Below are positions 7,024 through 16,606 of a stretch of 64,000 nucleotides of DNA, piece after piece. Below the pieces are notes generated by a model. The model searched no databases and had not been told where the DNA came from. It saw nothing but the letters and a program-made list of their open reading frames with translations. The DNA lies in contig VMEE01000085.1 of NCBI GenBank assembly GCA_009910795.1, positions 1 to 64,000 of the forward strand, written 5' to 3'. A program made the position numbers and the translations under genes. Position 1 is the stretch's first letter, and the number at the start of each line of letters is the position of its first letter. This DNA is from Dehalobacter sp. CP. Its GTDB lineage: Bacteria > Bacillota_B > Desulfitobacteriia > Desulfitobacteriales > Syntrophobotulaceae.

Positions 7024-9609
7024 TTAAATCTTCTTAAACTGATAGTCCTGGTCATAATCCACGAGGATTTTGGTGCCTTCTGGAAATTCACCCTGCAGAA
7101 TCTGTTTAGCCAGCAGATTCTGGATCCGCTGCTGAATCACTCTCTTCAGCGGTCTGGCCCCGAATACGGGATCATAGCCTTCTTCTGTAAGCATGTGCAA
7201 AGCCTTGTCGGCTAAAGTCAGGGTAAGTCCTCTTTCTTTGAGGCGGTTCCGAAGCAGGTCAAGCTGAATTTCCACGATCCGGACAAGATCTTCTTTCTTT
7301 AACGGATCAAAGATGATGATCTCATCAAGTCTGTTGATAAATTCGGGCCGGAAATACCGGCTTAACTCGGCTTCGATCATTTTGCGGATCAATTCCGGAC
7401 TGCTGTGGTTTTCATTCATTTCCCGGATCTCCTGTCCGGCAATATTGCTGGTCAGGATCACAACCGTATTCTTGAAATTGACAATCCTGCCCTGGCCGTC
7501 TGTGAGTCTGCCGTCATCAAGCAGCTGCAGCAGAACATTAAAGACATCACCATGCGCTTTCTCAACTTCGTCGAGTAAAATGACGGCGTACGGTTTTCTG
7601 CGGACTGCTTCCGTCAGCTGTCCGCCTTCATCATAGCCGACATAGCCGGGAGGAGCCCCAATCAGCCGGGCTACGGAATGCTTCTCCATATATTCCGACA
7701 TATCAATCCGGATCAGGGCTTGTTCATTGTCAAACAGAAATTCTGCCAGGGCTTTGGCCAGCTCTGTCTTCCCTACTCCGGTAGGGCCGAGGAACAGGAA
7801 TGAACCCAGCGGACGGTTCGGGTCCTGCAAACCGGTACGGGCTCTCCGGACCGCATCAGCTACCGCTTGGACAGCTTTATCCTGACCGATGACCCGTTGA
7901 TGCAGGTTTTCCTCCATCGTAATTAGTTTCTCGGCTTCACTTTCCAGAAGCTTGGAGACTGGGATATGCGTCCATTTGGCAACGATCTCAGCAATATCGC
8001 TTGCCGAGACTTCCTGCTTCAGCAGCGTATTCTCCCGGCCCGATACGAGCTGTTCAAGTTCGGCCAGCTCTTTCTCAAGCTTTGGCAGTACGCCGTACTG
8101 AAGTTCGGCAGCCTTATTATAGTCGTATTTTTGCTGGGCATTTTCAATCTCCACCCTCGTCCGGTCAATATCTTCCTTCAGCTTGTGAATATTGCCCAAT
8201 TTTTCGCGTTCTTCCTGAAGCTTGGCCTCTAGGGCACTTCTTTTTTCCTTCAGGTCCCCAAGTTCCTTTTCAATATTGGCCAGTCTTTCCTGACTCGCTT
8301 TGTCTTTTTCTTTTTTCAACGCTTCCCTTTCAATCTCGAGCTGCATGATTCTGCGTTTGATATCGTCGAGTTCCTGCGGCTCACTGGTGATTTCCATCCG
8401 CAGCCTGGCCGCTGCCTCATCGATCAAGTCAATCGCCTTGTCCGGCAGGAACCGTTCACTGATATAGCGGTCGGAAAGAATACTCGCTGCGATGATCGCA
8501 CTGTCGGTAATCCTGACGCCATGATGCGTCTCATAACGTTCTTTCAAGCCCCTCAGGATCGAGATCGTATCCTCGACTGTGGGCGGTGCAACGATCACCG
8601 TCTGAAAACGTCTTTCCAGCGCCGCATCCTTTTCGATGTGCTTACGGTATTCGTCCAAGGTCGTGGCTCCGACCATCCTGAGCTCCCCGCGGGCCAGCAT
8701 CGGTTTCAGCATATTGCCAGCGTCCATCGCGCCTTCGGCAGCTCCTGCCCCGACGACAGTGTGCAGTTCATCAATAAATAAAATAATATTTTCGCGGCTT
8801 TCAACTTCCTTTAAAACAGCCTTCAGCCGCTCTTCGAACTCCCCGCGGTATTTGGCACCGGCAATCAGCACGCCCATATCAAGGGAGATTACTTCTTTAT
8901 TCTTAATCGCTTCAGGAACATCACCGCGCACGATTCTTTGGGCCAGCCCTTCGACAATGGCCGTCTTTCCTACGCCTGGTTCGCCAATCAGAACCGGGTT
9001 GTTTTTTGTCCGGCGGGACAGAATCTGCAGTACTCTGCGGATTTCCTCATCCCTGCCGATAACCGGATCAAGTTTTCCTCTTCTGGCCAGTGTCACGAGG
9101 TTTCGGCCGTACTGTTCCAAGGCAGCATAGGTCCCTTCCGGATTTTGACCGGTAACCCGCTGAGATCCGCGGATTTCCTTTAGAACTTTCAGCAGGGCTT
9201 CCCGGGTAACTCCGGCTTCTTTCAGGGTCTTTCCGGCCTCTCCGCCGGCCTGATCAACAATGGCCAGCAAAAGATGTTCCGTGCTGACATAATCATCCCC
9301 AAACGGTTCCATCTGGTCATGGGCGTTCACCAGTACTGTTCTCATTCTCGGAGAAATGCTCAACTGAGAAGCCGCTCCCATCATTCTGGGCAGTCTCGCG
9401 ATGCTGGATTTGGTCTTCTCGCTGACGCTAGCTAGCGAAATATTTAATTTATTCAGAATCTGAGGCACAACGCCTTCATTTTGTTCCAATAAGGCCAGTA
9501 GCAGATGTTCGGGTTCCACCTGACTGTTATGGTTACTTTCTGCGTTGTTTTGCGCAGCGATGATTGCCTCCTGGGATTTCTGGGTAAAACGGTTGGTATC
9601 AAAAGCCAT
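7024..9609 (-). CDS. clpB: ATP-dependent disaggregase ClpB
   Basis: This 861-residue Hsp100 hexamer extracts proteins from aggregates together with DnaK/DnaJ. It has the N-terminal repeat domain, a first AAA+ module (Walker A GEPGVGKT near 205, Walker [10 protein letters not shown]), the long coiled-coil M domain (about 400-530, rich in Glu/Lys) that distinguishes ClpB from ClpA/ClpC, and a second AAA+ module (GPTGVGKT near 605). I chose ATG 9609, 8 nt after AAAGGAG; the in-frame GTG at 9618 lies inside the ribosome site. A DnaJ-like gene lies upstream on the same strand. I see no clear CIRCE or CtsR operator. Confidence 0.97.
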   Translation of the reverse strand: MAFDTNRFTQKSQEAIIAAQNNAESNHNSQVEPEHLLLALLEQNEGVVPQILNKLNISLASVSEKTKSSIARLPRMMGAASQLSISPRMRTVLVNAHDQMEPFGDDYVSTEHLLLAIVDQAGGEAGKTLKEAGVTREALLKVLKEIRGSQRVTGQNPEGTYAALEQYGRNLVTLARRGKLDPVIGRDEEIRRVLQILSRRTKNNPVLIGEPGVGKTAIVEGLAQRIVRGDVPEAIKNKEVISLDMGVLIAGAKYRGEFEERLKAVLKEVESRENIILFIDELHTVVGAGAAEGAMDAGNMLKPMLARGELRMVGATTLDEYRKHIEKDAALERRFQTVIVAPPTVEDTISILRGLKERYETHHGVRITDSAIIAASILSDRYISERFLPDKAIDLIDEAAARLRMEITSEPQELDDIKRRIMQLEIEREALKKEKDKASQERLANIEKELGDLKEKRSALEAKLQEEREKLGNIHKLKEDIDRTRVEIENAQQKYDYNKAAELQYGVLPKLEKELAELEQLVSGRENTLLKQEVSASDIAEIVAKWTHIPVSKLLESEAEKLITMEENLHQRVIGQDKAVQAVADAVRRARTGLQDPNRPLGSFLFLGPTGVGKTELAKALAEFLFDNEQALIRIDMSEYMEKHSVARLIGAPPGYVGYDEGGQLTEAVRRKPYAVILLDEVEKAHGDVFNVLLQLLDDGRLTDGQGRIVNFKNTVVILTSNIAGQEIREMNENHSSPELIRKMIEAELSRYFRPEFINRLDEIIIFDPLKKEDLVRIVEIQLDLLRNRLKERGLTLTLADKALHMLTEEGYDPVFGARPLKRVIQQRIQNLLAKQILQGEFPEGTKILVDYDQDYQFKKI

Positions 9610-9690
9610 GCGTATCACTCCTTTGAGTTAACATACCGGTATTTGTGGTAGGTCAACGGAATATATAAATAGGTAAGCATATTTGGGTCT

Positions 9691-9771
9691 GGTCTGCATG
9701 CCACAATACCGCTTTCGGCAGATTGCGCCCTCCATGCTCCGCTTGACGCCGGTAATTGCGGCATGCAGACC
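9691..9771. repeat. Long inverted repeat, element A
   Basis: The left arm 9691-9711 (GGTCTGCATGCC...) is complementary to the right arm 9750-9771 over about 21 bp with few mismatches. The 38-nt centre carries, on the minus strand, the core block shared with element B (43700-43801). It lies between clpB and the DnaJ-like gene and could act as a terminator or a REP-like element; the T-run is absent. Confidence 0.75.
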
Positions 9772-9785
9772 TAACTCTGGAGTAA

Positions 9786-10775
9786 TCAGGTGTTTCTTTC
9801 CTGGCTTAATTCCTGAAGCGTACTCATTTCTTTCTCAGACATCTCTTCGGGCAGGACAAGCGTAATCTTTGCGTAAAAATCGCCGAAATGGCCCGGTTTG
9901 TTGAGAATAGGCATTCCTTTCCCTCTCAGACGGAAACTTTTTCCGGTTTGGGTGCGCGGAGGAATCTTGATGGATATATCTTCGCCTAAGGTTTTGACTC
10001 GGGCTTCTCCGCCAAGTACGGCCTTGAAGAAATCGATTTCGATGTTGGCGGACAAATCATCTCCGTCCCGGGTATAGACAGGATGTGGAATGATTTTTAC
10101 CGTTAACAGAAGGTCTCCTTTGTTTCCGTTTTTCGCTCCTGCTTGTCCCTGTCCGCTGAGCCTAATTTTATTGTTATGCTTAATACCTTTCGGAACAGTG
10201 GCTTCAATTCTCCGGCCGCCGACTTCAATCATCCGTTTGGTTCCATGATAGGCTTCTTCAAGCGTAATACTGATTTCACCTTCAATGTCCCTGCCGGCCT
10301 GCGGTCTTCTGATCCTATCCGAATAATAATCATCGGAATCATCAGCATAGCCTGCTCCCATGCCAAAGATCGAGGAAAAGAAATCAGAAAATCCCCCCAT
10401 GCCCCTGCCGGCACCAGAGCCAAAACCTCTGTCCCCAAATGTTTCCGCGAACTCTTCCGGCGTCATTGTACGGGTATAGCGGTTGCTCCCCGGTGATTCC
10501 TGCCAGGCCGACCAGTCAAAAGAATTCCCTCTGCCGCCGTGCGACTGCCATTGCTGGTAGTTTGCCCTTAAATCATCATATTTTTGTCTTTTGGCAGGAT
10601 CGGATATCGCCTGATAGGCTTCATTAATTTCCTTAAATTTCTCTTCTGAGGCTTTATCACCCTGGTTTAAATCAGGATGATACTTTTTGGCCAGTGCCTG
10701 GTATGCTTTTTTGATGGCCTTATTGTCTGCATCCGGAGAAACGCCTAAGATTTGATAATAATCTTTAAAATCCAC
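9786..10775 (-). CDS. cbpA: CbpA-type DnaJ co-chaperone
   Basis: The 329-residue protein starts with a J-domain (DYYQILGVSPDA, with the DnaK-stimulating HPD in KKYHPDLN). A Gly/Phe-rich linker follows (about 95-155), then two DnaJ C-terminal beta-domains. The cysteine zinc finger of true DnaJ is absent, which fits CbpA. GTG 10775 follows GAGGTGGTG by 6 nt. The longer reading from 10847 would begin upstream of the transcription start, because a good promoter occupies 10819-10847. Together with clpB just downstream it suggests a local protein-quality-control unit. Confidence 0.93.
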   Translation of the reverse strand: MDFKDYYQILGVSPDADNKAIKKAYQALAKKYHPDLNQGDKASEEKFKEINEAYQAISDPAKRQKYDDLRANYQQWQSHGGRGNSFDWSAWQESPGSNRYTRTMTPEEFAETFGDRGFGSGAGRGMGGFSDFFSSIFGMGAGYADDSDDYYSDRIRRPQAGRDIEGEISITLEEAYHGTKRMIEVGGRRIEATVPKGIKHNNKIRLSGQGQAGAKNGNKGDLLLTVKIIPHPVYTRDGDDLSANIEIDFFKAVLGGEARVKTLGEDISIKIPPRTQTGKSFRLRGKGMPILNKPGHFGDFYAKITLVLPEEMSEKEMSTLQELSQERNT

Positions 10776-10818
10776 TGTCTTCACCACCTCAAAACTGCTT
10801 TCCTTACCCATTAATTGT

Positions 10819-10847
10819 ATTATATGCAAAATTCCTTTAAAGGTCAA
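10819..10847 (-). promoter_or_regulatory. Promoter of cbpA
   Basis: The minus strand shows TTGACC (10842-10847), a 17-bp spacer and a perfect TATAAT (10819-10824). This gives a 5' leader of about 37 nt to GTG 10775. Confidence 0.8.
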
Positions 10848-10939
10848 TATTGGTCAGACATATATTTGTCTTTAGCTGACCTTGCAGAATCTTCGTCTAT
10901 ATGCGTATTCATCCGTATGGTTTTAATGTTAACGGAAAC

Positions 10940-11875
10940 TTATACCCATAGTTTCAAACACTTAGGGATTACCCGGTATGCCTTCGGACATACCCCCGGG
11001 ATCTCCCCGTCGGTTTCAAAAAGTATGGAATCCGGCATATGCAGTGCAATTTCCTTACAGCGGAACACTTGGACTTCAGGAAGATGGATATGTTGACCTT
11101 TATAAAGCAGCGGAAAGCGTGAAAAGAGCCTAGACAGCTTCATTTCTTTTATCACAACCAGATCGAACAAACCATCATCCAGGCGGGCATCAGGCGCAAT
11201 ACGCATTCCGCCGCCAATATATTGACCGTTGCAGACCATAAGCCCCCAGATATTCCCTTCCCAGAATGTATCCTGGTCCATTTTCAGAGAAACGCAGACG
11301 CTCTTGTACGATAGAACAGCTTCTAAAGTACTGGTCAGATAAGAGAGCTTGCTGCCCATCGCTTTACTCCGGCAATTGGTCCTGTGGACCGCTTCCGCGC
11401 CGACTCCGACATTGGATGCATTCAGAAAATAACGTGTCCGTTCTTCCCCTTCAAAATTCAGAAAGTCAACTCGGCCAAGATCAGAAAGAATGATATTGGG
11501 CTCCTTCAGCATCCTGATCAAGGCTTTCAGACCTTTTTCTTTGCCTGTTTTTATTGTCCTTACAAAATCGCCGCCTGTTCCCTGTTCAAAAACAGCCAGT
11601 TCGATATCGTCCGCAACAAGCCGGTCCTTCTCAATAAGACCATTAAGCACCTCATTGACAGTTCCGTCTCCGCCGACCGCAATTATCCTCCGATACCCTT
11701 CGTCTAGAGCCATACGTGTTATTTCTGTTCCTCCCCCGGAGCGGGAGGTCAGTGCATAATCCACCTGTATTCCTGCCTGACGAAGCCGCTGATAATACCC
11801 TGGCCAAAGTCCTTGCGTTCTTCCATTTGCTGACCGGGGATTCACAACAGCAAACCATGATTTTTGCTGGCTCAT
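10940..11875 (-). CDS. YegS/DgkB-type lipid (diacylglycerol) kinase
   Basis: The protein is about 311 residues with the diacylglycerol/sphingosine kinase catalytic fold. It has an N-terminal NPRSANGRT nucleotide loop, VGGDGTVNEVLNG near residue 75, and a C-terminal beta-sandwich (GGGMRIAPDARLDDGLFDLVV). The loop that usually reads P-L-G-T-G-N-D-F is here EQGTGGDFVRT, an atypical Asn-to-Gly change that may alter substrate preference. I chose the second ATG (11875), 6 nt after AGGAAG; the first ATG (11881) abuts the ribosome site. It probably phosphorylates a membrane diacylglycerol or related lipid, and stands alone. Confidence 0.88.
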   Translation of the reverse strand: MSQQKSWFAVVNPRSANGRTQGLWPGYYQRLRQAGIQVDYALTSRSGGGTEITRMALDEGYRRIIAVGGDGTVNEVLNGLIEKDRLVADDIELAVFEQGTGGDFVRTIKTGKEKGLKALIRMLKEPNIILSDLGRVDFLNFEGEERTRYFLNASNVGVGAEAVHRTNCRSKAMGSKLSYLTSTLEAVLSYKSVCVSLKMDQDTFWEGNIWGLMVCNGQYIGGGMRIAPDARLDDGLFDLVVIKEMKLSRLFSRFPLLYKGQHIHLPEVQVFRCKEIALHMPDSILFETDGEIPGVCPKAYRVIPKCLKLWV

Positions 11876-12021
11876 TTTCATCTTCCTATCATCTTAGTCT
11901 TTCTCGGTCTTTTTCTCGATCATTTTTCTCTGTTCATCTGCTGACGTGATTTAGTTTTCAAACATATTGTTTCGCTAATACCGAGAAATTCCCTTTATGC
12001 GCAAGAAATTATTTTTCTAAC

Positions 12022-12045
12022 AATTCAGAATCAAAATTCTGAATT
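12022..12045. terminator. AT-rich palindromic hairpin
   Basis: The perfect 10-bp arms AATTCAGAAT/ATTCTGAATT have a CAAA loop and are followed by TTCTTT. It lies between the divergent lipid-kinase and SHOCT genes and is probably a weak terminator or a stray palindrome. Confidence 0.45.
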
Positions 12046-12162
12046 TTCTTTGGCTTTCCTTCAGTCACTATCCTTGCCAAAAAACTGCAGCATATTCATA
12101 CATTCCATTTCCTTCCCCGGATCTGCGGCTATTCATAAATCAGGCCCAAATGGTACAAAATA

Positions 12163-12191
12163 TTGATTACAATGGTTTCATCAAATAAAAT
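12163..12191 (+). promoter_or_regulatory. Promoter of SHOCT gene
   Basis: TTGATT (12163-12168), a 17-bp spacer and TAAAAT (12186-12191) lie 79 nt upstream of the start codon. Confidence 0.55.
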
Positions 12192-12269
12192 AGAATCTCA
12201 AAACCAGGCATTCATTTTTTTAATGCCATAGGAAGAATCTAGAAAATATAATAAGGAGGTAACTAAAAA

Positions 12270-12536
12270 ATGATGCGAGGCTGGTATGGACCAGATGGAG
12301 GCTGGATGATGGGAGGAAATTATTCCTGGATGGGATTTGTTGCCATGATCATCCAATTGCTTTTCTGGCTAGGAATTATTTATCTTGCAGTTAGGCTTAT
12401 TAGAAGTTATTTGGACAGAAAGAACACCTCCGGTAAACCGGAAGACCGCGCTATGACCATCTTACGAGAACGATATGCCAAAGGGGAAATCGATCTGGAA
12501 GAATACAATACCCGAAAAGGTGAGTTAGAGAAATAA
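12270..12536 (+). CDS. SHOCT-domain small membrane protein
   Basis: The 88-residue protein has a Trp/Gly/Met-rich N-terminus, one membrane helix (about 22-45) and a C-terminal SHOCT motif (ILRERYAKGEIDLEEYNTRK). That motif is a short oligomerisation segment found at the ends of many bacterial membrane proteins. A very strong ribosome site AAGGAGGT lies about 9 nt before ATG 12270, and a hairpin follows the stop. Proteins of this layout often sit near copper or envelope-stress genes, but no such partner is next to it, so the role remains open. Confidence 0.82.
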   Translation: MMRGWYGPDGGWMMGGNYSWMGFVAMIIQLLFWLGIIYLAVRLIRSYLDRKNTSGKPEDRAMTILRERYAKGEIDLEEYNTRKGELEK

Positions 12537-12553
12537 AAGCACATCATAATTAT

Positions 12554-12583
12554 AAAATATCAAGGGAAAATCCTTGATATTTT
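12554..12583 (+). terminator. Terminator of SHOCT gene
   Basis: AAAATATCAAGG pairs perfectly with CCTTGATATTTT over 12 bp. Confidence 0.75.
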
Positions 12584-12673
12584 ACATTACCTTTGCGCAT
12601 TTTTAATTATCGAAGCCTAAAAATATAACGATTAATTCGGGGTAATTTTAGATGTTAATAATTATGAATAGAT

Positions 12674-13381
12674 TTAATACGTTAGTTCCTCATCCGCAAT
12701 AAGGTTACATAATTTATTAAGATCGTAAATCTTTATGACTTTTTTATTCTTTTTTATGATGCCTTCTCTACTAAGATAAGTAAACAATTTACAAACGGTC
12801 ACAGGATGGGTACCTGTTATTTTGGCAATCATTTTTTGTGATATATTCTCAACCGCCAACTCATAATGGTCATTCACCCGTTTTCCTTTTGTGAGACATA
12901 GATCATATAGAAAAGAGAATACCCTAGACGAAGAACGGCATTGATATAAGTCCCTTGCTTGATGCTCGAAGTAATGAACTTTTTGTACGATATTCAAGAT
13001 GAATTTTTTTAATAAATTAGCATCCTGCGACAATATTTCAACCATCATATCTAAAGTAAAAAAATACACAATGCAATCTTTTACTGCAGTAATTTGAAAT
13101 TCATGATCATCATTTGGGTTTATGGCCACCCCAATACAGTTCTTACAAATTTCAAAAAGATACTTCTCCTCACCAGTCCGCGATACTATACTCGCTTCAA
13201 GTTGTCCTGAAATCAGATAAATGATACTATAAAAAGGTATACCGGGCGAGATGATCTTGCTTCCCTTTATAAAAGTATGCAGGCTTCCAAGGGAAGTATA
13301 CATATTTAGCTCTTCAATGGGATCAAATACTGGAATAATAGGTATCTTTATTTTATTATCTGGTATTTTCCTGTTTTCCAA
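12674..13381 (-). CDS. rdhK: CprK-type CRP/FNR regulator, copy 1
   Basis: This 235-residue regulator has an N-terminal effector-binding beta-barrel and a C-terminal helix-turn-helix (SQKMIAKITGTHPVTVCKLFTYLS near 180-205), like CprK regulators that bind chlorinated phenols and activate reductive dehalogenase genes. The start is TTG 13381, preceded by AGGTGGGAA; copy 2 uses the same TTG. The recognition helix is identical in both copies, so both should read the same dehalobox. It lies downstream of rdhA1 on the same strand but seems to have its own promoter near 13617-13622, with an unusually long leader of about 229 nt. The ligand is unknown. Confidence 0.93.
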   Translation of the reverse strand: MENRKIPDNKIKIPIIPVFDPIEELNMYTSLGSLHTFIKGSKIISPGIPFYSIIYLISGQLEASIVSRTGEEKYLFEICKNCIGVAINPNDDHEFQITAVKDCIVYFFTLDMMVEILSQDANLLKKFILNIVQKVHYFEHQARDLYQCRSSSRVFSFLYDLCLTKGKRVNDHYELAVENISQKMIAKITGTHPVTVCKLFTYLSREGIIKKNKKVIKIYDLNKLCNLIADEELTY

Positions 13382-13797
13382 AGTATTCCCACCTTTTTAA
13401 GAGAAAATATAAACTATTAGGCTTAATACTGATTATTTTTTAAATACCGCTTCAAATAGTTATGCCAGATTATAGAAGTTTATCAAAGTGCATATTATCA
13501 ATGGTAGCCACAGGCTACCCTCAGCGTCAGGATGAGAATGCAGTAATCTAATCTGATATAATACTTGTCATAGCAAACCTCCAAAGTACTAGTTATTGGG
13601 TTTGTAATTTATTTTCATTATACCAGTTATGGTAATTTTCTTGTTGTTTTAAGCCTAGTTTTCTAATATTTAATTATAATAGGTTGTGCGTAGTCTATTT
13701 GCTGAAAACAAAAAAGTCATTATAAAAAGAAGGAGGATTTTCTCAAATGACGCTTGGATCTCCATAATATTTTTAATGTAATGAACATCTGTTTTCA
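13382..13797 (-). promoter_or_regulatory. Long 5' leader of rdhK1 with an inserted segment
   Basis: The conserved -10 box TATAAT (13617-13622) lies far from the start codon. In copy 2 the equivalent leader is about 37 nt, so roughly 190 nt (about 13412-13610) were inserted here or lost there. The insert holds a 7-bp hairpin GGTAGCC/GGCTACC (13503-13519). It also holds a ribosome site TTTGGAGG followed by a seven-codon reading frame (13571 down to 13548), perhaps the 5' remnant of another gene. Confidence 0.55.
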
Positions 13798-13843
13798 TAT
13801 ATCTTTAAGCGGCAAGATGAAGCTCCAGCCGCTTAAAGATATA
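13798..13843. terminator. Strong hairpin after rdhA1
   Basis: A perfect 16-bp stem TATATCTTTAAGCGGC/GCCGCTTAAAGATATA lies 37 nt after the rdhA1 stop. It lacks a U-tract, so it may act as an mRNA-stabilising or processing stem rather than a pure terminator. It is conserved in copy 2. Confidence 0.75.
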
Positions 13844-13879
13844 CCTAATAAGGAAACTGAACTTATTATTGCTTAGCAG

Positions 13880-15220
13880 CTAATACCTCTCGGGCCATTC
13901 CAGCCACCATTTGAATTTCTCAATTTGTTCCGTTCCATAGCCAAACATATCATCAATCTGTTTGAGTAATCTGGATGAGGTCTCACCTTTACTGCCGATC
14001 CATGTACCTGCATCATGGAACCAGGAGTTTTCTTTAGAGTCCCAGGGGCATACCTTCATACACATGCCGCAGGAAGAGCCTTCTTTATTCGTTGACCGGA
14101 ATTCTGTGCATTTTTTCCAGTCACTGTTCCAACGCAGGTAACCATTATGCTCAACTGGATCTTTATCAAAAGTGATTGCACCTCCAGGGCAATTTTCGGC
14201 ACATTTGCCACATACCCGGCAAAAGTCTAGCAAGCCAAAATCAATAGGGTTATCAGGAACGAGCGGCAAATCCGTGGTTACAGCTCCGCCCTTATGGCGA
14301 AATCCCAGCCGGGGATGAATCGTACAGTCACCTGTTCTGGATAGTTCACCCAATCCCGATGCTATGAGGCAGGGGCCCAAGACTAATTCGAAGTTGCCAG
14401 CATGCTGTGCTCTGGCATTATAACCCAGGTTACGAATATAACTCGCTAAGATGACAGCAATAACAGCAGATGCATGGTATGAGCGAAAGGATTGGCCAGC
14501 ACTGATACCATCATATCCAGTCGAACCTAACATCGTTTCCAAATGCTGGTCAACTACAAAAGTAATCACATAGGGTAGACTCTCCGTGACGGGAATTGAC
14601 TTAGATAAATCATCCTTAAACAAATCATCCTGACTAGGGTTCCTATAACTATAATACGCATAAGGGGGCATCTTACCGATCCCAACTTCGTCAGCCCGCA
14701 AAAAATACGCACAATCCTTAATGTGTTGGGACATTTGTGCAGGATCAGGAATCGACAGCTTTTCAGGAGACGGCTTACCGCTAACCAGTGTGTCTGGACT
14801 GATAGCACCCAGAAAACCCACAATTGCGGCATTGAAAGGATGCTTAGTAACGAAATGAAAACCACTGGATTCTATACGAGCCTGGGGTGAAAGTTTGCCG
14901 CGCATCGCATAACTGAATCCTGTGTCCGCTTCATGGGTCTTTTTAATAGGTCCAACGATCTTTGAAGTTCCGAGCCATTGATCGTTATTCTCAACAAATC
15001 GGACACTAGCGCCACCATAATCTACATTGGGGTGCAGCTTGGATTTGGCTCCGTTTTGAGAACCTGTCTGGCTTGCCATAGCTTCTACCGGCAAAACTCC
15101 GATTGCGCCAACAATCCCTGCCGCCAGTGCAGAAGCAGCCCCTGCCTTCAAAAATTTACGTCGGTTCATTTGGGATCCTTGTTCCTGCTGTTTTTTTTCT
15201 TGTTCCAAAGATTTTAACAT
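13880..15220 (-). CDS. rdhA: Reductive dehalogenase catalytic subunit, copy 1
   Basis: The 446-residue precursor of a corrinoid and iron-sulfur enzyme would reductively remove halogen from an organohalide at the outer face of the membrane. A Tat signal ([16 protein letters not shown]) begins near residue 20. Two ferredoxin-type cluster motifs follow, [14 protein letters not shown] near 331 and C...[12 protein letters not shown] ending near 391. The central region ([27 protein letters not shown]) holds candidate substrate-pocket Tyr and Arg. Its length matches CprA-type enzymes rather than the longer PceA. It sits 13 nt after rdhB1 in an operon with a dehalobox. The substrate cannot be read from sequence; an aryl halide is an inference from CprA/CprK resemblance. 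Confidence 0.95.
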   Translation of the reverse strand: MLKSLEQEKKQQEQGSQMNRRKFLKAGAASALAAGIVGAIGVLPVEAMASQTGSQNGAKSKLHPNVDYGGASVRFVENNDQWLGTSKIVGPIKKTHEADTGFSYAMRGKLSPQARIESSGFHFVTKHPFNAAIVGFLGAISPDTLVSGKPSPEKLSIPDPAQMSQHIKDCAYFLRADEVGIGKMPPYAYYSYRNPSQDDLFKDDLSKSIPVTESLPYVITFVVDQHLETMLGSTGYDGISAGQSFRSYHASAVIAVILASYIRNLGYNARAQHAGNFELVLGPCLIASGLGELSRTGDCTIHPRLGFRHKGGAVTTDLPLVPDNPIDFGLLDFCRVCGKCAENCPGGAITFDKDPVEHNGYLRWNSDWKKCTEFRSTNKEGSSCGMCMKVCPWDSKENSWFHDAGTWIGSKGETSSRLLKQIDDMFGYGTEQIEKFKWWLEWPERY

Positions 15221-15233
15221 TACTTTTCACCTC

Positions 15234-15548
15234 TTAACTCGTCAAATTTGGACTTTTCTGTTTCTTGCCTTGACCTATCAATCCCACTAATCTTGCTAAT
15301 ACGATTCCGATGATGACAGATAACCCAAAGAAGAGAAAGATTCCGGTACTTGTAGCTTTGACATGACCAATCCGAGCATTAAGGACAATGAAAGATAACC
15401 CGATACAAGTAATTAGAAACCATATCAAATACAGAGACCAATTAAGCACAGTTTTCTTTTTGTCCGCCTTATTTGCGTAAGGTCTCAAGGCTAAAATACC
15501 TGCTAAAAAAAGCATTCCAACAATAAAAATGAGAACTACATTCAACAC
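15234..15548 (-). CDS. rdhB: Reductive dehalogenase membrane anchor, copy 1
   Basis: The 104-residue, very hydrophobic protein has three membrane helices (about 3-20, 36-56, 70-92). This is the usual size and topology of RdhB/CprB, which anchors RdhA to the outer face of the cytoplasmic membrane. A strong GGGGGTG site precedes the ATG. As in many dehalogenase operons of Desulfitobacterium and Dehalobacter it comes before rdhA (order B-A). It differs from RdhB2 at eight residues, mostly conservative. Confidence 0.93.
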   Translation of the reverse strand: MLNVVLIFIVGMLFLAGILALRPYANKADKKKTVLNWSLYLIWFLITCIGLSFIVLNARIGHVKATSTGIFLFFGLSVIIGIVLARLVGLIGQGKKQKSPNLTS

Positions 15549-15610
15549 TTTAACACCCCCTTTCCATACTTTTTCACATCGAGTCTATAAAACAATCTCG
15601 AATCACTAGT

Positions 15611-15616
15611 ATTATA
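15611..15616 (-). promoter_or_regulatory. -10 box of rdhBA operon 1
   Basis: A perfect TATAAT sits so that the dehalobox is centred at -41.5, with no recognisable -35 box. This is the class II activator arrangement. Confidence 0.82.
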
Positions 15617-15638
15617 TCTCTGTAATACATGATTTCTC

Positions 15639-15652
15639 TTAGTGGCCACTAA
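15639..15652 (-). promoter_or_regulatory. Dehalobox operator of rdhBA operon 1
   Basis: TTAGTGGCCACTAA is a perfect palindrome of the TTAGT-N4-ACTAA type bound by CprK-family regulators. Confidence 0.9.
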
Positions 15653-15697
15653 TTGCTGATTATTTTTCAAATACAGGAACTTTTTTTTAAAATAAAT

Positions 15698-15737
15698 AAA
15701 GCTAGGATGTAGCGTCATACAGCGACATCCTAGCTTT
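15698..15737. terminator. Hairpin upstream of rdhBA operon 1
   Basis: AAAGCTAGGATGT pairs with ACATCCTAGCTTT over 13 bp, separating rdhK2 from the operon 1 promoter. The same hairpin lies upstream of operon 2 (18770-18807). Confidence 0.75.
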
Positions 15738-15855
15738 CCCATCGATCGTTAAGTTCAAATATAAGTCATGGCAACTCATAATTGATGCTTATGGGAAATA
15801 AAAACTGATAGATATCTAAATTACTGATATTTTATATTACCCCTGCCCAACAGAA

Positions 15856-16563
15856 TTAATATGTTAATTCCTCATTTGCAATAAGGTTACATAATTTATT
15901 GAGATCGTAAACCTTTATGACTTTTCTATTCTTTTTTATAATGCCTTCTTTACTAAGATAAGTAAATAATTTACAAACGGTCACAGGATGGGTTCCTGTT
16001 ATTTTGGCAATCGTCTTTTGTGACACATTCTCAACCGCTAACTCATAATAGTCATTCACCCGATTTCCTTTTGTCAGACAGAGGTTATATAGAAAAGAGA
16101 ATACCCTAGCGGAAGGACGGCTTTGATAGAAGTCCCTTGATTGATACATAAAGTATTGCGTTTTTTGTATAAGATTCAAGATAAAATTTTTTAATAAACG
16201 CGTATTCTGCGATAATATTGCAACCATCATGTCCAAAGGAAAAAAACAGACAGTGCAATCTTTTACTGCAGTAATTTGAAATTCATGATCATCATTTTGG
16301 TTTAAAGCCACCGCTATGCCGTTCTTAAAAACTTCAAGCAGATACTTCTCCTCACCATTCCGCGATACCATGCTCACGTCAAGTTGTCCTGAAATCAAGA
16401 AAATAACATTACTAAAAGGTATGCCGGGCGAAACGATCTTGCTTCCTCTTGCAAATGTATGCAGGCTTCCAAGAGAAGTATACATGTTTAGCTCTTCAAT
16501 GGGATCAAATGTTGGAATAATAGGCATCTTTATTATACAATCCGGTAGTTTCCCGTTTTCCAA
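15856..16563 (-). CDS. rdhK: CprK-type CRP/FNR regulator, copy 2
   Basis: This 235-residue paralog of the regulator at 12674-13381 begins at the same TTG context (AAAGGTGGGGATAAC upstream); a longer ATG reading from 16608 has no support. The helix-turn-helix (SQKTIAKITGTHPVTVCKLF) is nearly identical to copy 1, while the effector domain differs at scattered sites (for example PTFDPIEE versus PVFDPIEE, and QNDDHEF versus PNDDHEF). This leaves room for different ligand ranges acting on one operator type. A near-dehalobox lies upstream (16660-16673), so it may be under auto- or cross-control. Confidence 0.93.
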   Translation of the reverse strand: MENGKLPDCIIKMPIIPTFDPIEELNMYTSLGSLHTFARGSKIVSPGIPFSNVIFLISGQLDVSMVSRNGEEKYLLEVFKNGIAVALNQNDDHEFQITAVKDCTVCFFPLDMMVAILSQNTRLLKNFILNLIQKTQYFMYQSRDFYQSRPSARVFSFLYNLCLTKGNRVNDYYELAVENVSQKTIAKITGTHPVTVCKLFTYLSKEGIIKKNRKVIKVYDLNKLCNLIANEELTY

Positions 16564-16606
16564 AGTTATCCCCACCTTTAAAAGAAAATATCCTATGGTT
16601 ACTCTC

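Noticed and set aside
8636..9130. A 164-codon plus-strand frame
   Set aside because: It is antisense to the first AAA+ module of clpB, with biased shadow composition.
9628..9656. Promoter-like TTGACC and TGTTAA upstream of clpB
   Set aside because: The predicted transcription start would fall inside the clpB ribosome site, so it is unlikely to be the working promoter.
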